From assembly GCA_013398615.1 (NCBI GenBank), contig VZSR01001685.1:34157637-34221636 (forward strand): a stretch of 64,000 bases of DNA. Direction: 5' to 3'. A program made the translations under genes and the position numbers. Below are positions 1 through 12,419 of this stretch, piece after piece. Each line of letters begins with the position of its first letter. Position 1 is the stretch's first letter. This DNA is from Brachypodius melanocephalos (Eukaryota; Chordata; Aves; Passeriformes; Pycnonotidae). The notes beneath the pieces are model-generated. The model was not told the origin of the DNA and did not search any database. It saw nothing but the letters and a program-made list of their open reading frames with translations.

Positions 1-500
1 ACACAGATCCTTTCCTGCAGGGCAGATCTTCAGCCACCCCACAGTATTCAAACTTGTTGAATTTCATCCCATTAATCACTGTCCAATGCTCTAAGCTATC
101 TAGACCCCTCAGCAAGGCATCTCATCCCTAAAATCCTCTGGAACTGAGCCCTGAGGAACACTGCTGGGATGAGTTTCCAGGCAGATGTAGCCTCATTCAC
201 TACAACCCTTTGAGCTCTGCCCTCCAGATAGTTCATTGCCCAGCTCACCATGAACCTGCTCATCCCAAAGGTGGACAATTTGTCCTGAAGGGTACTTGAG
301 AGACAGTATCCAAAGCCTTGCTAAAACTCAGAAAAACTGTTTGCACAGTCTTCCCTTAATCCATTGGGTGAATGACCATATTATAGAAGGATAATCAAGT
401 TAGTTAGACAAGTCTTTCCCTTTGTGAGCCCATGTGGACTCTGCCTGGTAATACTGAGTTGTTCTTTAAACACATTTCAAGGACCGCTTTCAATTTACCC
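1..500 (-). mobile_element. CR1 LINE fragment, RT region of ORF2, antisense
   Basis: Read on the minus strand this matches the reverse transcriptase part of avian CR1 ORF2. The plus strand shows the usual antisense landmarks in order: a stretch for the segment after the catalytic core (gaggaacactgctgggatga), the antisense of the GRAQRVVVN block, then the antisense of the segment encoding the YLDFSKAF-like motif (caaagccttgctaaaactca), then the 'agcccatgtggactctgcc' block. Stop codons and indels break the frame, so it is dead. The copy is cut by the left window edge, and its 5' side fades out at about 500, some 60 bp before an LTR. CR1 elements are non-LTR retrotransposons that are usually 5'-truncated on insertion. 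Family assignment is firm; the subfamily is not determined. Confidence 0.85.
96..278 (-). pseudogene. CR1 ORF2 reverse transcriptase remnant
   Basis: A 60-codon open stretch within the antisense CR1 fragment. Its residues 14-29 (WAMNYLEGRAQRVVVN) correspond to the conserved CR1 RT segment usually read as WVKNWLDGRAQRVVVN, followed by a degenerate form of the segment that normally contains GVPQGSVLG. In an active CR1 this lies between the first and second aspartate motifs of the polymerase palm domain. The catalytic motifs themselves are not in this open stretch, and stops interrupt the frame on both sides. It is a non-functional relic with no expected product. Confidence 0.75.
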
Positions 501-564
501 TGATGGATCTCTTGCTGTCCATTGGAAATGATCCGTGCTACCTGCAATACTATGGACATGCAGT

Positions 565-1165
565 TGTGGTGGATTCGCTGGGATAGAGTTAATTTTCTTC
601 ACAGTATCTAGTATAGGGCTGTGTTCTGCATTTGTGCTGAAAACAGCCCTGATAGTTCTGGGATGCTTTCATTATTGGTGACCAGTTCTTACATAGATCC
701 AAGGCCTTTTCTGCTTCTCATACTACTCCCCAAATGAGTAGGATGGGGGTACACCAGGAGTGTACAGGGAGAAGGGGCCACAGCTGGAACAGCTAACCCA
801 AACTGACCTAAGGGGTGTTCCAGACCACATGGTGTCATGCTCAGCATATGAAGATGGGAGAAGAAGAAGGAAATGGAGGATGTTTGGAGTGATGGCATTT
901 GTCTTCCCAAGTCACTGTTACATGTGTTGGAGCCTTGCTGCGCTGAGGATGTCTGAACACCTGCCTGCCCATGGGAAGCAGTGAAATAATTCCTTGTTTT
1001 GCTTTGCTTACATGCACAGCTTTTGCTTTACCCATTAAACTGTCTTTATCCCTGCCCATGAGTTTTCTCACTTTTACTCTTCTGATTCTCTTCTCTGTCC
1101 CACTGTGGGTAGCTGAGAGAGCAGCTGTGTGGGTTTGAGCTGCTGGCTGGGATTAAACCATGACA
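565..1165 (-). mobile_element. Solo LTR of an avian endogenous retrovirus, antisense
   Basis: On the minus strand the element begins TGTCATGGTTTAATCC and ends with ...ACCACA, giving TG...CA termini and a length of about 601 bp. The opening, the early CAGCTCAAACCC-type region and the closing 'ttaactctatccca' segment match an LTR type repeated widely in bird genomes (I recall it as ERVL/ERV-like, but the exact family name is not certain). No gag, pol or env sequence flanks it, so it is a solo LTR left by recombination between the two LTRs of a provirus. The five bases outside each end, gcagt on the left and acagc on the right, share only the central CAG, so a target-site duplication is possible but not proven. 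LTRs can carry promoter and polyadenylation signals; none is shown to be active here. Confidence 0.8.
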
Positions 1166-3498
1166 ACAGCTCATGAGAAAATTTGAAATAAACTGATAGG
1201 GACATATATTTAGATATTTATTAATGAGAAAAAGACAAGCCTCAGGCTCTCTATAAGAACCAGGGTACCTTTATATTCCCCACTGGCCTACAGGATGGCT
1301 TTTCACTAGGATGCCTGAGGTTTCAACAAAACGATAATCTAATCACATAAAGAAAAGATTTATTATGTCTCTTTTCTTCTTCTGTGATATAGTATCTCAA
1401 TTATTAACCAAAAATTCTAAATATATTGATTAAGCATTTCTATCTTTTAGCTGTTTTGTGAACAATAATTTTAGAATATTTTGGTTTTCTCTGATTAAGA
1501 GTTGTTTTTTCCTTCCCTATATCTTTCATAGATATTATCAGTGGATCCTATTCCCAGTGAGGTTATGACAGTGTATCCTAGGAGTCTTTCTGGAACCCCA
1601 GGAGATGAGGTCTTGCCAAGAAATGCAGCCATGGATGAAAGTGGAGACAGGAAATTATTTGCCTACAGCTCCCATAACACTCTGTTACAGCAGCTCAAAG
1701 TGGGGTTTTCTATATATATTTTGTATATTTTATGCTTGTGAATTGTTTGTTTTGATGGAGTGTCCACTCGCCCGGCCACTTTTTCTAATTCTTTCTTTTA
1801 TGTTTAAAGTACCTCTTTTCTACAAATGCTGAGTCACACCTCTGGGATGTTCCACTGGAATTAGTTTCCTATTTGATGAAAGAGAAAGTAACACTGAAAG
1901 CACTGGACTGTAGAACCTGTGCCGTGTTACAAAAGCCCAGAATGGTAATTTCAAAGTATTTTCCCTGGAATTTTCAGACAAACCAACCACTTGGGAACTG
2001 GGAAATGCTCCTAGGTGCCACAAGACTGAGGTGCTGCAGTTTTATGCCAGAGGATAAAGAGGTGCTGGGACAATACAACAGGAGATTCTATATACATGCA
2101 CCTATACCAACATCAATCAACAAAGTGAAACTGCCTTTGGAGATTATTTAGACAGGTCTGTGCTGTGCCCTGCACTGCTGAGTTTATAGAAAGGTCCAGC
2201 CAGAAAAGCAATCTACACCCAGATATCATAACAAAAGTGACATCCAGAGTAGTAAAATAAATATTTAATTTCTCCCTGTTCCCATATCCATCTCAGACAT
2301 CTAGCTAACTCTAATAATACTTTATGCTATAATGCTTTACAAATACAACTATTCTAAATTATTATAATTGTTTTGATAGATACTTGTGAGATCATTTTGC
2401 ACTCTTTGCCCACTGATGTCTTTCCAGCTATGGGACAGTATTAGGCCTTTTTTGCATGCTGTAAATGTATCAAACCTAAAAGGCGAAGTAACTTTTGAAA
2501 CACTAACAATATCACTCAATGCTTATATTACCCTTTACATCTTCAGAGTCTTTTATGAACAGCCATGAATGAAGTATGATAATAGCTTTGCAAACCTGCT
2601 TTGCCATTCCTCCATCTGCTTCAGCAGATCTCATCCTGATGCCTGTGAGAGTGACACAGTGGTGCTTCAGATGACTAACCACTGAAACTGGGCTGTGGAA
2701 AGTTATGGTTTTCCCTGTACTACCCCAAAGGCAGATTAGAAGCTACACATCAAAATTTTGGAAAGCAGACGTGCACTTGGCGTAGTCAGGTGCCACAGAC
2801 TGAAGGCAGTCCACTTCCCTCTGCTGTCACCTGTGCTTGGACTACAAGTTCTTTGGGTGCCAGGCAGCATCTTTCAGCTTGCAGAGTGTCCAGAGTGGTC
2901 TTGGTGCACAGTTTGGAGCTCGTAGGAGTGTAAACACAAGTTACTGTAAATTGTCAGCACTGATTTTCCAGAGGCTAATAGTGGGAAAAATTGTAATGTC
3001 TTACACAGAGGGGTTTGGACCCCACTTTGGGGCTCAGCTGTTCACTGTCATCTCTGTCCTTGGTCTACAGGGGTGTGTGCCATTGCTATCATCCAGACCA
3101 TGGAGGGGGAGCCAAAGGTCAGATGGAGCAGGGGGGAAGCAAACCCTGTGGGAAATGCCCCACAACCCTTCAATCCTCCAAAGGCTCCCCTGTGAAAGGA
3201 GAGGCTGAGATTGCTGAGGTCCCTGGGCTGTGCCCTTCCATCTGCAGGTTTGTCTGCTTGCAAGAGATGGGAACTGGTTTTGGCTGCTTCCTCCTCACCA
3301 GGTCAGTAGGTGCTCCCAGGATGTGTCCTAGGTGGCATTGCTCCTCCATGACCAAGTTTGTCACGCTGGGTCCTGGGGCCACAGTGCCACTGGCCCAGTA
3401 GGGGCTGTGCTCCTTTGTGAGCACAATGGCTGCTGCATTCCCTGCTGAAAGTAAACTGGATGTCAAGCACTTTTCCCATCTGGCATCTATTAAAATAA
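1166..3498. other. Unique noncoding DNA
   Basis: Mostly AT-rich sequence without a recognisable repeat or coding domain. The part at about 2600-3480 is more balanced in base composition and therefore holds several open frames of 70-128 codons on both strands, overlapping one another. None has a recognisable motif, codon bias or exon-like boundaries that I can defend. Confidence 0.5.
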
Positions 3499-3571
3499 TG
3501 TGTGTGAGCGTGTGTGTGTGTGTGTGTGTGTATGTGTGTTATGTGTGTTTGCACGTGTGTATTTGTGTGTA
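3499..3571. repeat. (TG)n dinucleotide microsatellite
   Basis: A TG-rich tract with a perfect core of ten TG units at 3511-3530, flanked by interrupted TG runs with TATG, TTATG and GCACG breaks. The purer core and decayed flanks are typical of an ageing dinucleotide repeat. It may be length-polymorphic and able to form Z-DNA. Confidence 0.9.
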
Positions 3572-5639
3572 TAAAATATGGGCACAGTCTCTGATTTCAA
3601 ATATAGAACAAAATGCATGTTTCAAATTATGTTTTAATTTTGGCTTTTTTGTTAACTGGAAAGATCCTTTATTTTAGAGTTTGTGCAAACTATTTTACTT
3701 AACATATTATCTGTAACAGATTGCATAAGCATGACTCTTATCTGCGTTAGTCATCACTTTAGACCATGGAATATAACTCATGGCAGTCTGGATTTAATGA
3801 ATGTTTGAATTAACCTATACCTAATTTCTTGTGTTTTAAAACCTAAATCTCATTGAAAGCTGAGCTTTGTTTACTTCCCAAAATTGATCTGAGGGCCATT
3901 TGGAACACTTAGTGTATTCTAAAATGTGATCGTATCAACAATACACACTCAAGTTTGTTTTAAAGTGAGTTTTTCTTTCCTAGTTTACATAAATCATTTA
4001 AAAAAATCGTTCACTTTTTTGGATCATAATGTACTCACTTGGCTTTTAGACCTACATAGCTCACAGACCAATTTTTCAAACAGGATTCTAAAGCTATTTG
4101 TGGATTACTTTCTGTTTGCTACTTGTAATCTGCATTCCTGAGGCAAGCATGCTAAAATGACTGAGGATTTTCATCGAGCTAAGTGATTATACTAAATAGG
4201 GCAATTTTGGGTGCTCTTAGCTTCTGTGTTTAAAAATACAATACAGAAGAAACCAACACCACATTTTCTGTTAAACCACAGAGGGCACTGTTTGTTCTTA
4301 ATATAAAATGACCCTGCTACATAGACTCTTGTCAGTCTTCATTACGCAATTAGTGTTAAGAGCCTTAATCTAACCTTTCTCTCCACCCTTTTTTTTTTAA
4401 AAAAAATCGATTTAAAAGTTAACCAGGTGTATTACACTTATGCACACTGTCATGTTCTTCCAGTGTTTGGTACCAGATACTGCCCTGGTCCATCCCTCCA
4501 TTCCTTAATGCTCCATCACACCACTGGAATAGAAAGTTTCTTTTCCAGCAATGGGTCTGGAGATGTAGTGCAGGAAACTGCCTCGTGATTGTTTAATGGT
4601 TAAATAGCACTCTACATTTTTACTTGTTCTTTACCTTTAAAGTATTGGAGAAAGGGAGGCAAGGCATCACTGGCAACAATTGAAGTGTTAACTCCTAAGA
4701 TTTCTCCTCTAGTACTTTCAATCAGGATAGGTTAAAGGAAACAGAGCAACAGTGAGGTTGAAAATCAATTGGCTATGCCAGTTTTGCAATTATTGTTTAT
4801 TCATTACTTGAAATATTCTGAACAAAATAGGATGACATTTTCAGTTTTCTCAAAAGAAAATATCTTCCAAAATACCTGACATAGAAAAAGCAATAGCAAA
4901 ATTTGCATGTTTTGCTAAAAATAAAGTGTTGGGTTTTTTTCAGTCTGTGTAATTGTTTGTTTGTTGGTGTCTGTAAAACATGTCGGGGAAAAAAATCAGA
5001 ACTTCCTGTGAAGCAAATTTGGGACTTGTTTTGTCTTGGAGTTTTGTTGATACAAAATGGCCTTAAATCATTGTACAGAACATCACACACCGACAAGATA
5101 AAATGTTTATGATTTGAAAATCCTCATAGATTAAAGGAAATAAATAAAAAGCAGGAATTGCGAAAACTGTCAACATCAGATTAGTGGAAAAGTTCTTGTT
5201 CACTTGTGGCCCTGTTAACTATTGTGCAAGTTTGGGACATCCCAGAAGCTATAAAATATTACTTCAGTTGCTATTGATTCAATTCATGGTGTATTTTAGC
5301 AGTTTCTCTCTCTCTCTCCAACAGTGACCCTTATGAACTTTGCTGATTTTTAATTTAATTTCTTGTTTGTTGGAGGCCTGGATAACTTCTGGGATAATTT
5401 TTTTTCCATTCCACTTCCCCAGCCAGTGTATAAAGCTGGTGCTGGTATCTTCGAGTGCTTTGCAGCTCTTCATGGCACACTGCAGTGGTCTTGGTCAGAC
5501 ACAACAGGTTTTGCTTTGTCTTTTTTGTGCCTGGCCAGACTCAGGACACAAATGGCTGTTCCTTTTGCAAGCACTCAAAAAGGACTGCCAAAATTATGGA
5601 TGTCTTTGGAAAACAGGGTTGCCCAGGATGCCCTGATGG
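3572..5639. other. Unique AT-rich noncoding DNA
   Basis: No repeat family or coding region recognised. It contains a T10A8 junction at 4389-4406 and a short CT run near 5309. The open frames around 4800-5690 are short and overlap on both strands. Confidence 0.5.
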
Positions 5640-5905
5640 GCTTTAGGCAACTTGTGATTTCATTCCTGGGCAACCTATTACAGTGCTAAATTATCTGATG
5701 GTGCAATTTTTTAAAAAAATATTCAGGTTGAATCCCTCTTGTTCCAATTTACATCTGGTGTCTCTAATCTTCCTGACATGTGCCAAGACAGACCCTTGAG
5801 GAACCCCTCACCTGGCTCTATATAGGGTGCTACTCAATAACAACTACCCTTTGAAATGGACAATCCAAACAGCTTTTTCTCCATCTTGTAGTCCAGCCAC
5901 CAGAA
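5640..5905 (-). mobile_element. Decayed CR1 fragment with internal deletion, antisense
   Basis: Two antisense CR1 blocks sit side by side. The first (about 5675-5784) begins cctgggcaacctattaca and continues through the segment that normally encodes the C-terminal end of ORF2 near the 3' end of the element. The second (about 5785-5905) begins with 'aagacagacccttgagga', the antisense of the RT region just after the GRAQRVVVN block. In an intact CR1 these blocks are separated by several hundred bases, so the copy has either lost its middle or consists of two fragments. Identity to consensus is clearly lower than for the copy at 29.4 kb, suggesting an older insertion. Confidence 0.6.
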
Positions 5906-8900
5906 CTGTGAAGACTTACTTTGGATATAAGGATGCTGCAGGAAGCCATGTTGAAAGTGTGGCTAAAGGAAGCATTTTCTCCATTGGGAAATGACTCATG
6001 AGAAAGGTGCTGTTCTCAGGGCTACATTTAAAGAGACGATTTTTAAGAGAGCTAAAGGAGACTGTCCAGAGAAATTGAATTTCCTCTGCTGGTTTCTAGT
6101 TATTTTTCTTTTAAAATATGAGATAATACATAGAAATTCCCTTCTGAGAGTAGTTCAGTCAAATCATCCAAGGATGATAAATTTTTGCAGGTTTCTTTTA
6201 AAGCATTCAGGAGTAAAGGTCTAAACTTTTAAAAGTAACCTGAATAGGAGATTATCCATACCATCAAACAGGCAAACTCTGCTGCACAGCTGGAGTGTTA
6301 TTTTCCTTGAAGGCACTGCTAGGGGCAAGGACATTATCTTGCTGGTGAGGTTACATGCTTTGTATGTGTTTTAGGATTGGGTCTGCATTACCATGGGATA
6401 GTTATAAAAACATGCTGATAGTTCTGCAGAAGAATTTGATTTTTAAAATGTTCTTCCTTGCCTGTCTGATTTTCAAAAACTGGAAACATAATCTGGGAAA
6501 TAGGGCTGCAAAGTCATTACAAAAGCCCTACACAGCACAACTCTTGCTGTTTTTGGCTTTTCTATTTCCTCCATATGCCAATTCATTCCTAGCTATGCTT
6601 ATCAAGGGATCATAAGCATTTTCCATCTCATTTGATTTCTGAACGAGGAATTCAGCATTCTGCAGCACAGAATATTGGAACTGCTTTAATTTGCTAAGTT
6701 TAGGCATATCCTGAATATCTAAATATTATTAAACATGAGGTTCCTTTGATTTTTCCTTTTAAGTGACATAGAATGAATTTGTAGAAGAGAAAGCAGTACT
6801 TCAGTTATCCATAATGCATCTGTTTATGTTTCCAACTGGTACACTTTATCACCAAGTCATTGGTTTATATTACAAGATGATGGCTGTGTAATAAGTAGTT
6901 AGCAGAAACCACAGGCACGTCTTTGAAATAACACTAATGGCCATTTTTGATGAACTCTATGAGGCTTTGTGAAAATGATTTGATGAAGAAATGTATTTTC
7001 TTTACTTCCTGTTAACAGTGAGCATGTTGAAGCCCTTTAATCTCTGCTGCACGACTAAACATTTTTTTTTTTCTTGTTTGGGATTAGTTTGAACTAGCAA
7101 GCACCATTTAATAATTAAGAAGCCTTAAAGCAAGTGAATTTGATCAGCTAATTAACAATAGCTGGTAACATTGGGAATTAGTCATTCTACCTTTCTATAC
7201 TCACCTAGTTTATGGTACTGAGGATTCTCTTCTGCTGGCAGAGTTTGCATATGTAGGAATCAATAAATAGTAGTAAATTATAAAGCATGCTGGAAGGCCT
7301 AATTGTGATGGCATTTTTAAGACTAAGATTTGTTCTGAAGGGATTAAATCTCTAAGTTTCTATGAAAAGTACACCCCAGTCCTTAGCAATATACCATAAT
7401 TCACATCGGGTAAGTTTTCTGGCATTTCACAAGTAAATCTTCCAACCAGTTTCTAAGCTAAAATTAGATGTCAATTGGATCTGTAGTTAAAGATGTGATC
7501 CTTGGACAAGTTCCTGTCTGTTTTGTACTCTAGCTTGAAAAAGTTCAGCTGCAATGCATTGTGCAAAATGTTATTTTGCACAGGACACATTTGAAGAAAT
7601 AATTTATGATTAAATTTTTATGCAGTGTTGTTTTAAACTCCTATTACAAGCACTTTTGCTGATGCTACATATTTTCAATCTTGTTCTCAGAAAATTTTGC
7701 TAAACTTTGGCTACTTTTTCATGGTTTTTTTGCTGTTTTGTTTTTTTTTTTTTCACCCAAGTGAAGATTACTTGCATCCTGCAGGGGAAATACTGTTTTG
7801 GGAAAGTTGTTATCCAGCATTTTCAGCTTTAAGAAATCTGTTTATTAAATATTTACTTCTCCAGATTTTTGACATTTTGGAAAAAGACACAGCCTTCATT
7901 CAGAGTCCTACCAGGCTTTGGTATCAGGACTGATATGGTAAATATGGCCTTTGTTTCAAGACTGTGCTCTTTGTTATCTTCATGACATAAAATTTAGCAT
8001 CTTCAAGGAAGGAAAGAGCCTTTCAGTAAAGGGAAGAGTCTTCCTTTCATAATTTGTATCAATTTCTAACATGTTTGCCCCATGAGTTAAAAGGGATAGG
8101 AAACCTGCAGTAAAATACCCACAATCTAATAAACCCAGCAAAATGAATGCCAGTGTTTCCCAGCTATTGAATGCTTCACTACTTTAGTTTGTTTCTAGCA
8201 AAATTAAACAGATTTAGGAGAAATAGCAGCTTCCTACAAATTACCTGAAAGCATTTCATTGAGATGGATGACTTGGATCAATACAGCTGTTGCAGGAAAT
8301 GCTAGAAGACCTGGGCTGTCCAAACAGCACATGCAACCTGCCCAGATCACCAGCCCCTGTTGTTTCCTGCACTGGGCTGTCTGTCAGAGACAGAGTGAGA
8401 TTATTGTAGTGAGGAGGAACAGTAAAAAGGCACGAAGGACATGAGGCTGTAGAAAACCAGAGTCAATGATTCTGTTGCCTCTGGAGCATTGTGCACGTAA
8501 GGATAAGTTAAGCTACAAAGTCCTTATGGTCTTAGAGGTGACTCTGCCACTGACAGCCTTTCACCTACAGATAATGTGTAAATAGTGCTTACGAGAAGGG
8601 CAGAGCCTGATGGTTTTCTTGCTTGGTCCAAATGATCCCACTGTGTTCAGAGAAGTGATACAAGAGCACAGTCAGAAGTTCAGACACTGATTCAGGCTCT
8701 CCATCCAATCACACACTCCATAGACAACAGTAAAAGTCAGAAATAGCAGCAAGTTCCAGACACTTTGGGCTCCTCAAGCATGACAAATCTGGATCAAAGA
8801 CACATCAATGACTTGGCCAGATCTGGCAGCTTTGTGCCTTTAATGCAGTAGTAAACCCGTCTGTAAGACAGAAATTAAGCAAAAAACCCAGGTTTTAAAT

Positions 8901-11583
8901 GAGAACTTTTGCAGTTAAGCAGAACATTAATTCTAGGAGCATCAGCAAGTGAAAAATGCATAAAGTGTCTTTAAAAATAACTTTTATCTGTAGCCAGTCC
9001 AATAAAATCATTCCACCGTAACTGCACAATTATTTTGTCACATTATTACACCTTATTAGAGTGTTTAAGTGTCTTGTCCACACATTTCTTACCGGATGAA
9101 TTTGACTTTTGTTTCCTAACTATAATCTCAACCAGGTTTTGTTTTTCAGTTTTCTACCTATGAAATTCATTGTTGATATTTTGATTTTTCTCCAAATAAT
9201 GACGGTTTTATCTGGGAATCCAGTTTAATATCTCTGTTCTCAAGAGATATGATGGGAGGAGCATTAGGCTTATTTAAATGCTTTCTATGAAAGCTGAAAT
9301 TCAGGATTTCTTGCATCAGGATGTTATGGATTGGGAAATAATAGGAATAAGAGCAAGATAAGTATTATATTTTTAAGCAGGGATACACTGACAGTATTTC
9401 CATGTGTAGCATTTGTACAATGTGATCTGCTCAGCATGGCCTAATGGCAACAGGAGTTTTGCTATTTGTCTTCCTTGTGTCCAGGGATTTTGCCTGGATG
9501 CATTTTTTATCCATAACTACTTTGTTAGGGTGAAGATTCACATGGAGGTGCTTTAGAAACCTCCCTTCAGAAAGCTACCATTGATGAGGTGGATGTTGAA
9601 TATCCTCAGAGGAAAGGGATTCACACTGAGAGAATCTCATCCGTGAGAATACGATGCGAGCGCTCCCTGGGGTCTCTACGCTTGCATGAATAGGAAGGAT
9701 TAAAGGTTCAGGCCTATAGCCCATTTGTCATGAAATCCTCTAATGATGACAGAAACTGTAGACTTGCCTCATATAGAATATCTATAAAGAGCAGAGTGAA
9801 AAGGATATAGTGAGGCAGTGGTGCATGACCCCAATTTTAGAAGTATTGAAAGTGGGAGAATTCGAGGAGTTTATGACAGTAACAGAATATTGGGGTTTGG
9901 TTTCTCTTCCTCCCACCAGTGCAAAATCCCAGCACTAAAGACTGTGTCTTGAACAGTCTGTGCAATCATCTGGATATTCTCACCCTTCCTCTGCCTCCCT
10001 AGCACCTTCTAGAAAATACGAACACATTAATGTAAAAACCTAAGATAATTCAAAAGCCATAATAACTAATGGGCAAAAAACAAGAGGGCACTGAATGCCC
10101 AGCAGCAGCTGGGATGCAGCTGGTAGGAGAACTGTGATGGCCCTGCCTGTCTGCCTTTGGTGGGATGGGGTAGCAATGCCAGAGACTATGGAGGCACCTG
10201 CCAATGGGTGCCCATCTGTTGGTAACTTGGGACCTACACGAGCCCCGGGCTTGACCCAGATCCTGAGCCATGCCGAGGTTCAGATGGTTCAGGATTGATG
10301 CAGTCAGCTGCTCTGTTTCATTACAGATGGGAAAAAAACAAGTAAAAAATTCTAAATAGGCATTTTATATTTCAGCTGGAACTCAATATCCTACCCAATG
10401 GAAATTCTCTCTCCTTGTCTAGCTGCAGCCTGGAAGAAGAGTCCTTTGAGGTGATGAACAAGAGAGGTGTGATCAAGCTTGATCTTCAGTTTAGAAAATG
10501 GGTGTCAGACTCTTCCATAGAAATAGAGGTGTATTCCCTAATTCTAATATTTTTTGATTTAGCCAATGAAACTAAGTTCTTCCCATCCTTTTGCTGAACA
10601 CCTGGAATTTTTCCAAGAGATATCTATAGCTGCCAGGTTTAGTTAGAGGTTTGCAAAACACCAGTGGCAGGCTGGAGTGAGGAAGGGAAGGCAAGGTGTT
10701 TCAAGACACAAAGCAGCCCTCCTCTGCCAGGCTGCCTGTTTAAAGTACAAACTCATACGAGCAAGGATAATCTTCTTCCGTGTGGAGTGTGGTGTCCAGA
10801 GACCTACTACAAATCTACAATAATCTGTGTATGCTGCCTTTCCAGACATAGCTCCTTTACACTAATTTTTTCCTTGTGAAACCACAGCATGATGTTTTTC
10901 CATGTCTATCCTGGCACTGCAGCAGTGTCCCTTGCTGCCTGTGAGGGATAGAAGTTACATGGTGGGGGCATTTGTCTGCATGCAACTGCTGGGTGAGCAA
11001 ATGTGAAATGTACATCTGTGAGAATTTGTCTGGTAGGAAGAGGAAGAAGCCTCACACATTTGCTGAGAGGATTATGCACAGCAGTTGAGTTTTGAGGGGC
11101 CTGTGGGTATTTATCAGGCTATTTACCATGAACGGAGGCAGATCTTAGTTCATGTGCTCTCAGATAACTCGTGTGCTCTCAAACATATTATCCTGCACGT
11201 ATGGAAAATTTTAAGTTCCTTGTTTAAAAATGCATTGGAAATTCCTCAATAGAAAGTGTAAAATGTTTTTGCAGTGGGCTACCTGGTAAGGTTTTCACTT
11301 CTATAATTTTTTCTGCTTACCCCAACAGCTGTCTTCATATTTTTTTTCTAACTCAGAATAGGAAATGCCTTCATTAATTCAATTTAGATAGTTTGATTTC
11401 AGTGGTACCCACTGCACTTCACATTTTTTAGTTTGCAGTTAGGAAGCAACATCTGGACTTATCCCAGTAAAAATGTAATTTCCTGCTCTTAATATATTTA
11501 TTATATTTTCTTATGTAAATATTGTTAAATTATAGAAAGGAATAATTTCTTACTCTTCACTATGTGTCTAGACTGTTGATTAC
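5906..11583. other. Unique AT-rich noncoding DNA
   Basis: No transposon, RNA gene or coding region recognised. T-rich runs occur at about 7060-7071 and 7739-7753. The part at about 7016-7190 is AT-rich but not simple and carries several TAATTA/TTAATT-type homeodomain-like cores; it could be a conserved noncoding element, though I cannot show conservation from one sequence. Confidence 0.45.
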
Positions 11584-11860
11584 TTGAGGTACGTAAGCGC
11601 AGAGCTTGTTATTAAGTGGCATGAAAGCATTGCATTGGAGTGGCTTGTGGCCATTAATATGCTCATGAGTCTGCAGAAGAAATGGAGCTTAGAGCACAGT
11701 CTGCCCATCCACCTCGCATCTGACATCACTGGGAATCTAAATGCTTCTGGCTTACCATTGAAATACGGTGCTTGTGGGTTTGATGACTTGAAACATGGCC
11801 ATCTAGCGAGACAAATACACCAGAAGTCAGATTGTTACTGGTGTGATGCCTGCTAGTCAT
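11584..11860. promoter_or_regulatory. Candidate conserved noncoding element A
   Basis: Complex, non-repetitive sequence with balanced composition inside AT-rich surroundings. Visible motif-like strings include ccattaatatgctcatgag (POU/homeodomain-like), tgacatcac (CRE/AP-1-like) and a six-base inverted repeat caccag...ctggtg at 11818-11843. One open frame of 90 codons spans it on the plus strand but resembles no protein I know. Calling it regulatory is inference from texture only; without cross-species alignment it could be ordinary unique DNA. Confidence 0.22.
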
Positions 11861-12112
11861 GTTTTCCTAAGCAGATGGTCCATGCTGTCCCTGAGCAAGC
11901 AGCTTTTTAAGCAGCTATCCTGCCCGGTTTTAGGGGACGGCATTTGATGCATTTGTAAGGTTTGCTGTGTTATGTAACCCAGTCCTCCAAAGTTTTTAAG
12001 CTTTTTTATAGTCACAGCTGATTAAAGCTGACCTGGCAAGAGACCAAAAGAGCCTTTGAGAGGATTAGTGGTTATTAGTGTCATTGCCTCCTCTACTGTA
12101 AAAGTGGCTCTG

Positions 12113-12305
12113 TTATGAGCGGCTGAGCAGCATCGCCCGGGCACGGCTCACGCCTTGTCCCAGCGCTGGTTTCTGCTCCCGGTGTGTGGAAGGAAGGATC
12201 ATCCTCGTGTGATGCCAGGGAACACCGCGGGGCGGTGCCGGGGCTGCCACCCCCTCCCTGCTCACCTGGGTGGCGGCGGAGGCAGGGAAATCACTCAACA
12301 CCCGC
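12113..12305. promoter_or_regulatory. Small CpG-rich patch
   Basis: About 190 bases with roughly fifteen CpG dinucleotides by hand count, in a window where CpG is otherwise scarce. It includes accgcggggcggtgccgg and tggcggcggagg. It is too short for a classical CpG island but is the most CpG-dense stretch noticed here. On the minus strand it contains a good splice-donor match, CAG|GTGAGC, with the boundary between 12266 and 12265. It may be a small unmethylated regulatory element or a cryptic noncoding first exon; GC-biased gene conversion is an alternative. Confidence 0.3.
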
Positions 12306-12419
12306 CTCTGTGGCCCTTTGTCTCCCTTTCTTCTCTTGATGCTTTGTACGCTGCAGTGGAGAGGTGGCTGGCGCTGAACTTTTTACCTTCAAGGCTGAGC
12401 ATTTTGTGTGCTGGAGAAA

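Noticed and set aside
8525..8580. gactctgccactgacagcct, resembling part of a MIR-type SINE
   Set aside because: The match is limited to about 20 bases and the rest of the SINE pattern is absent.
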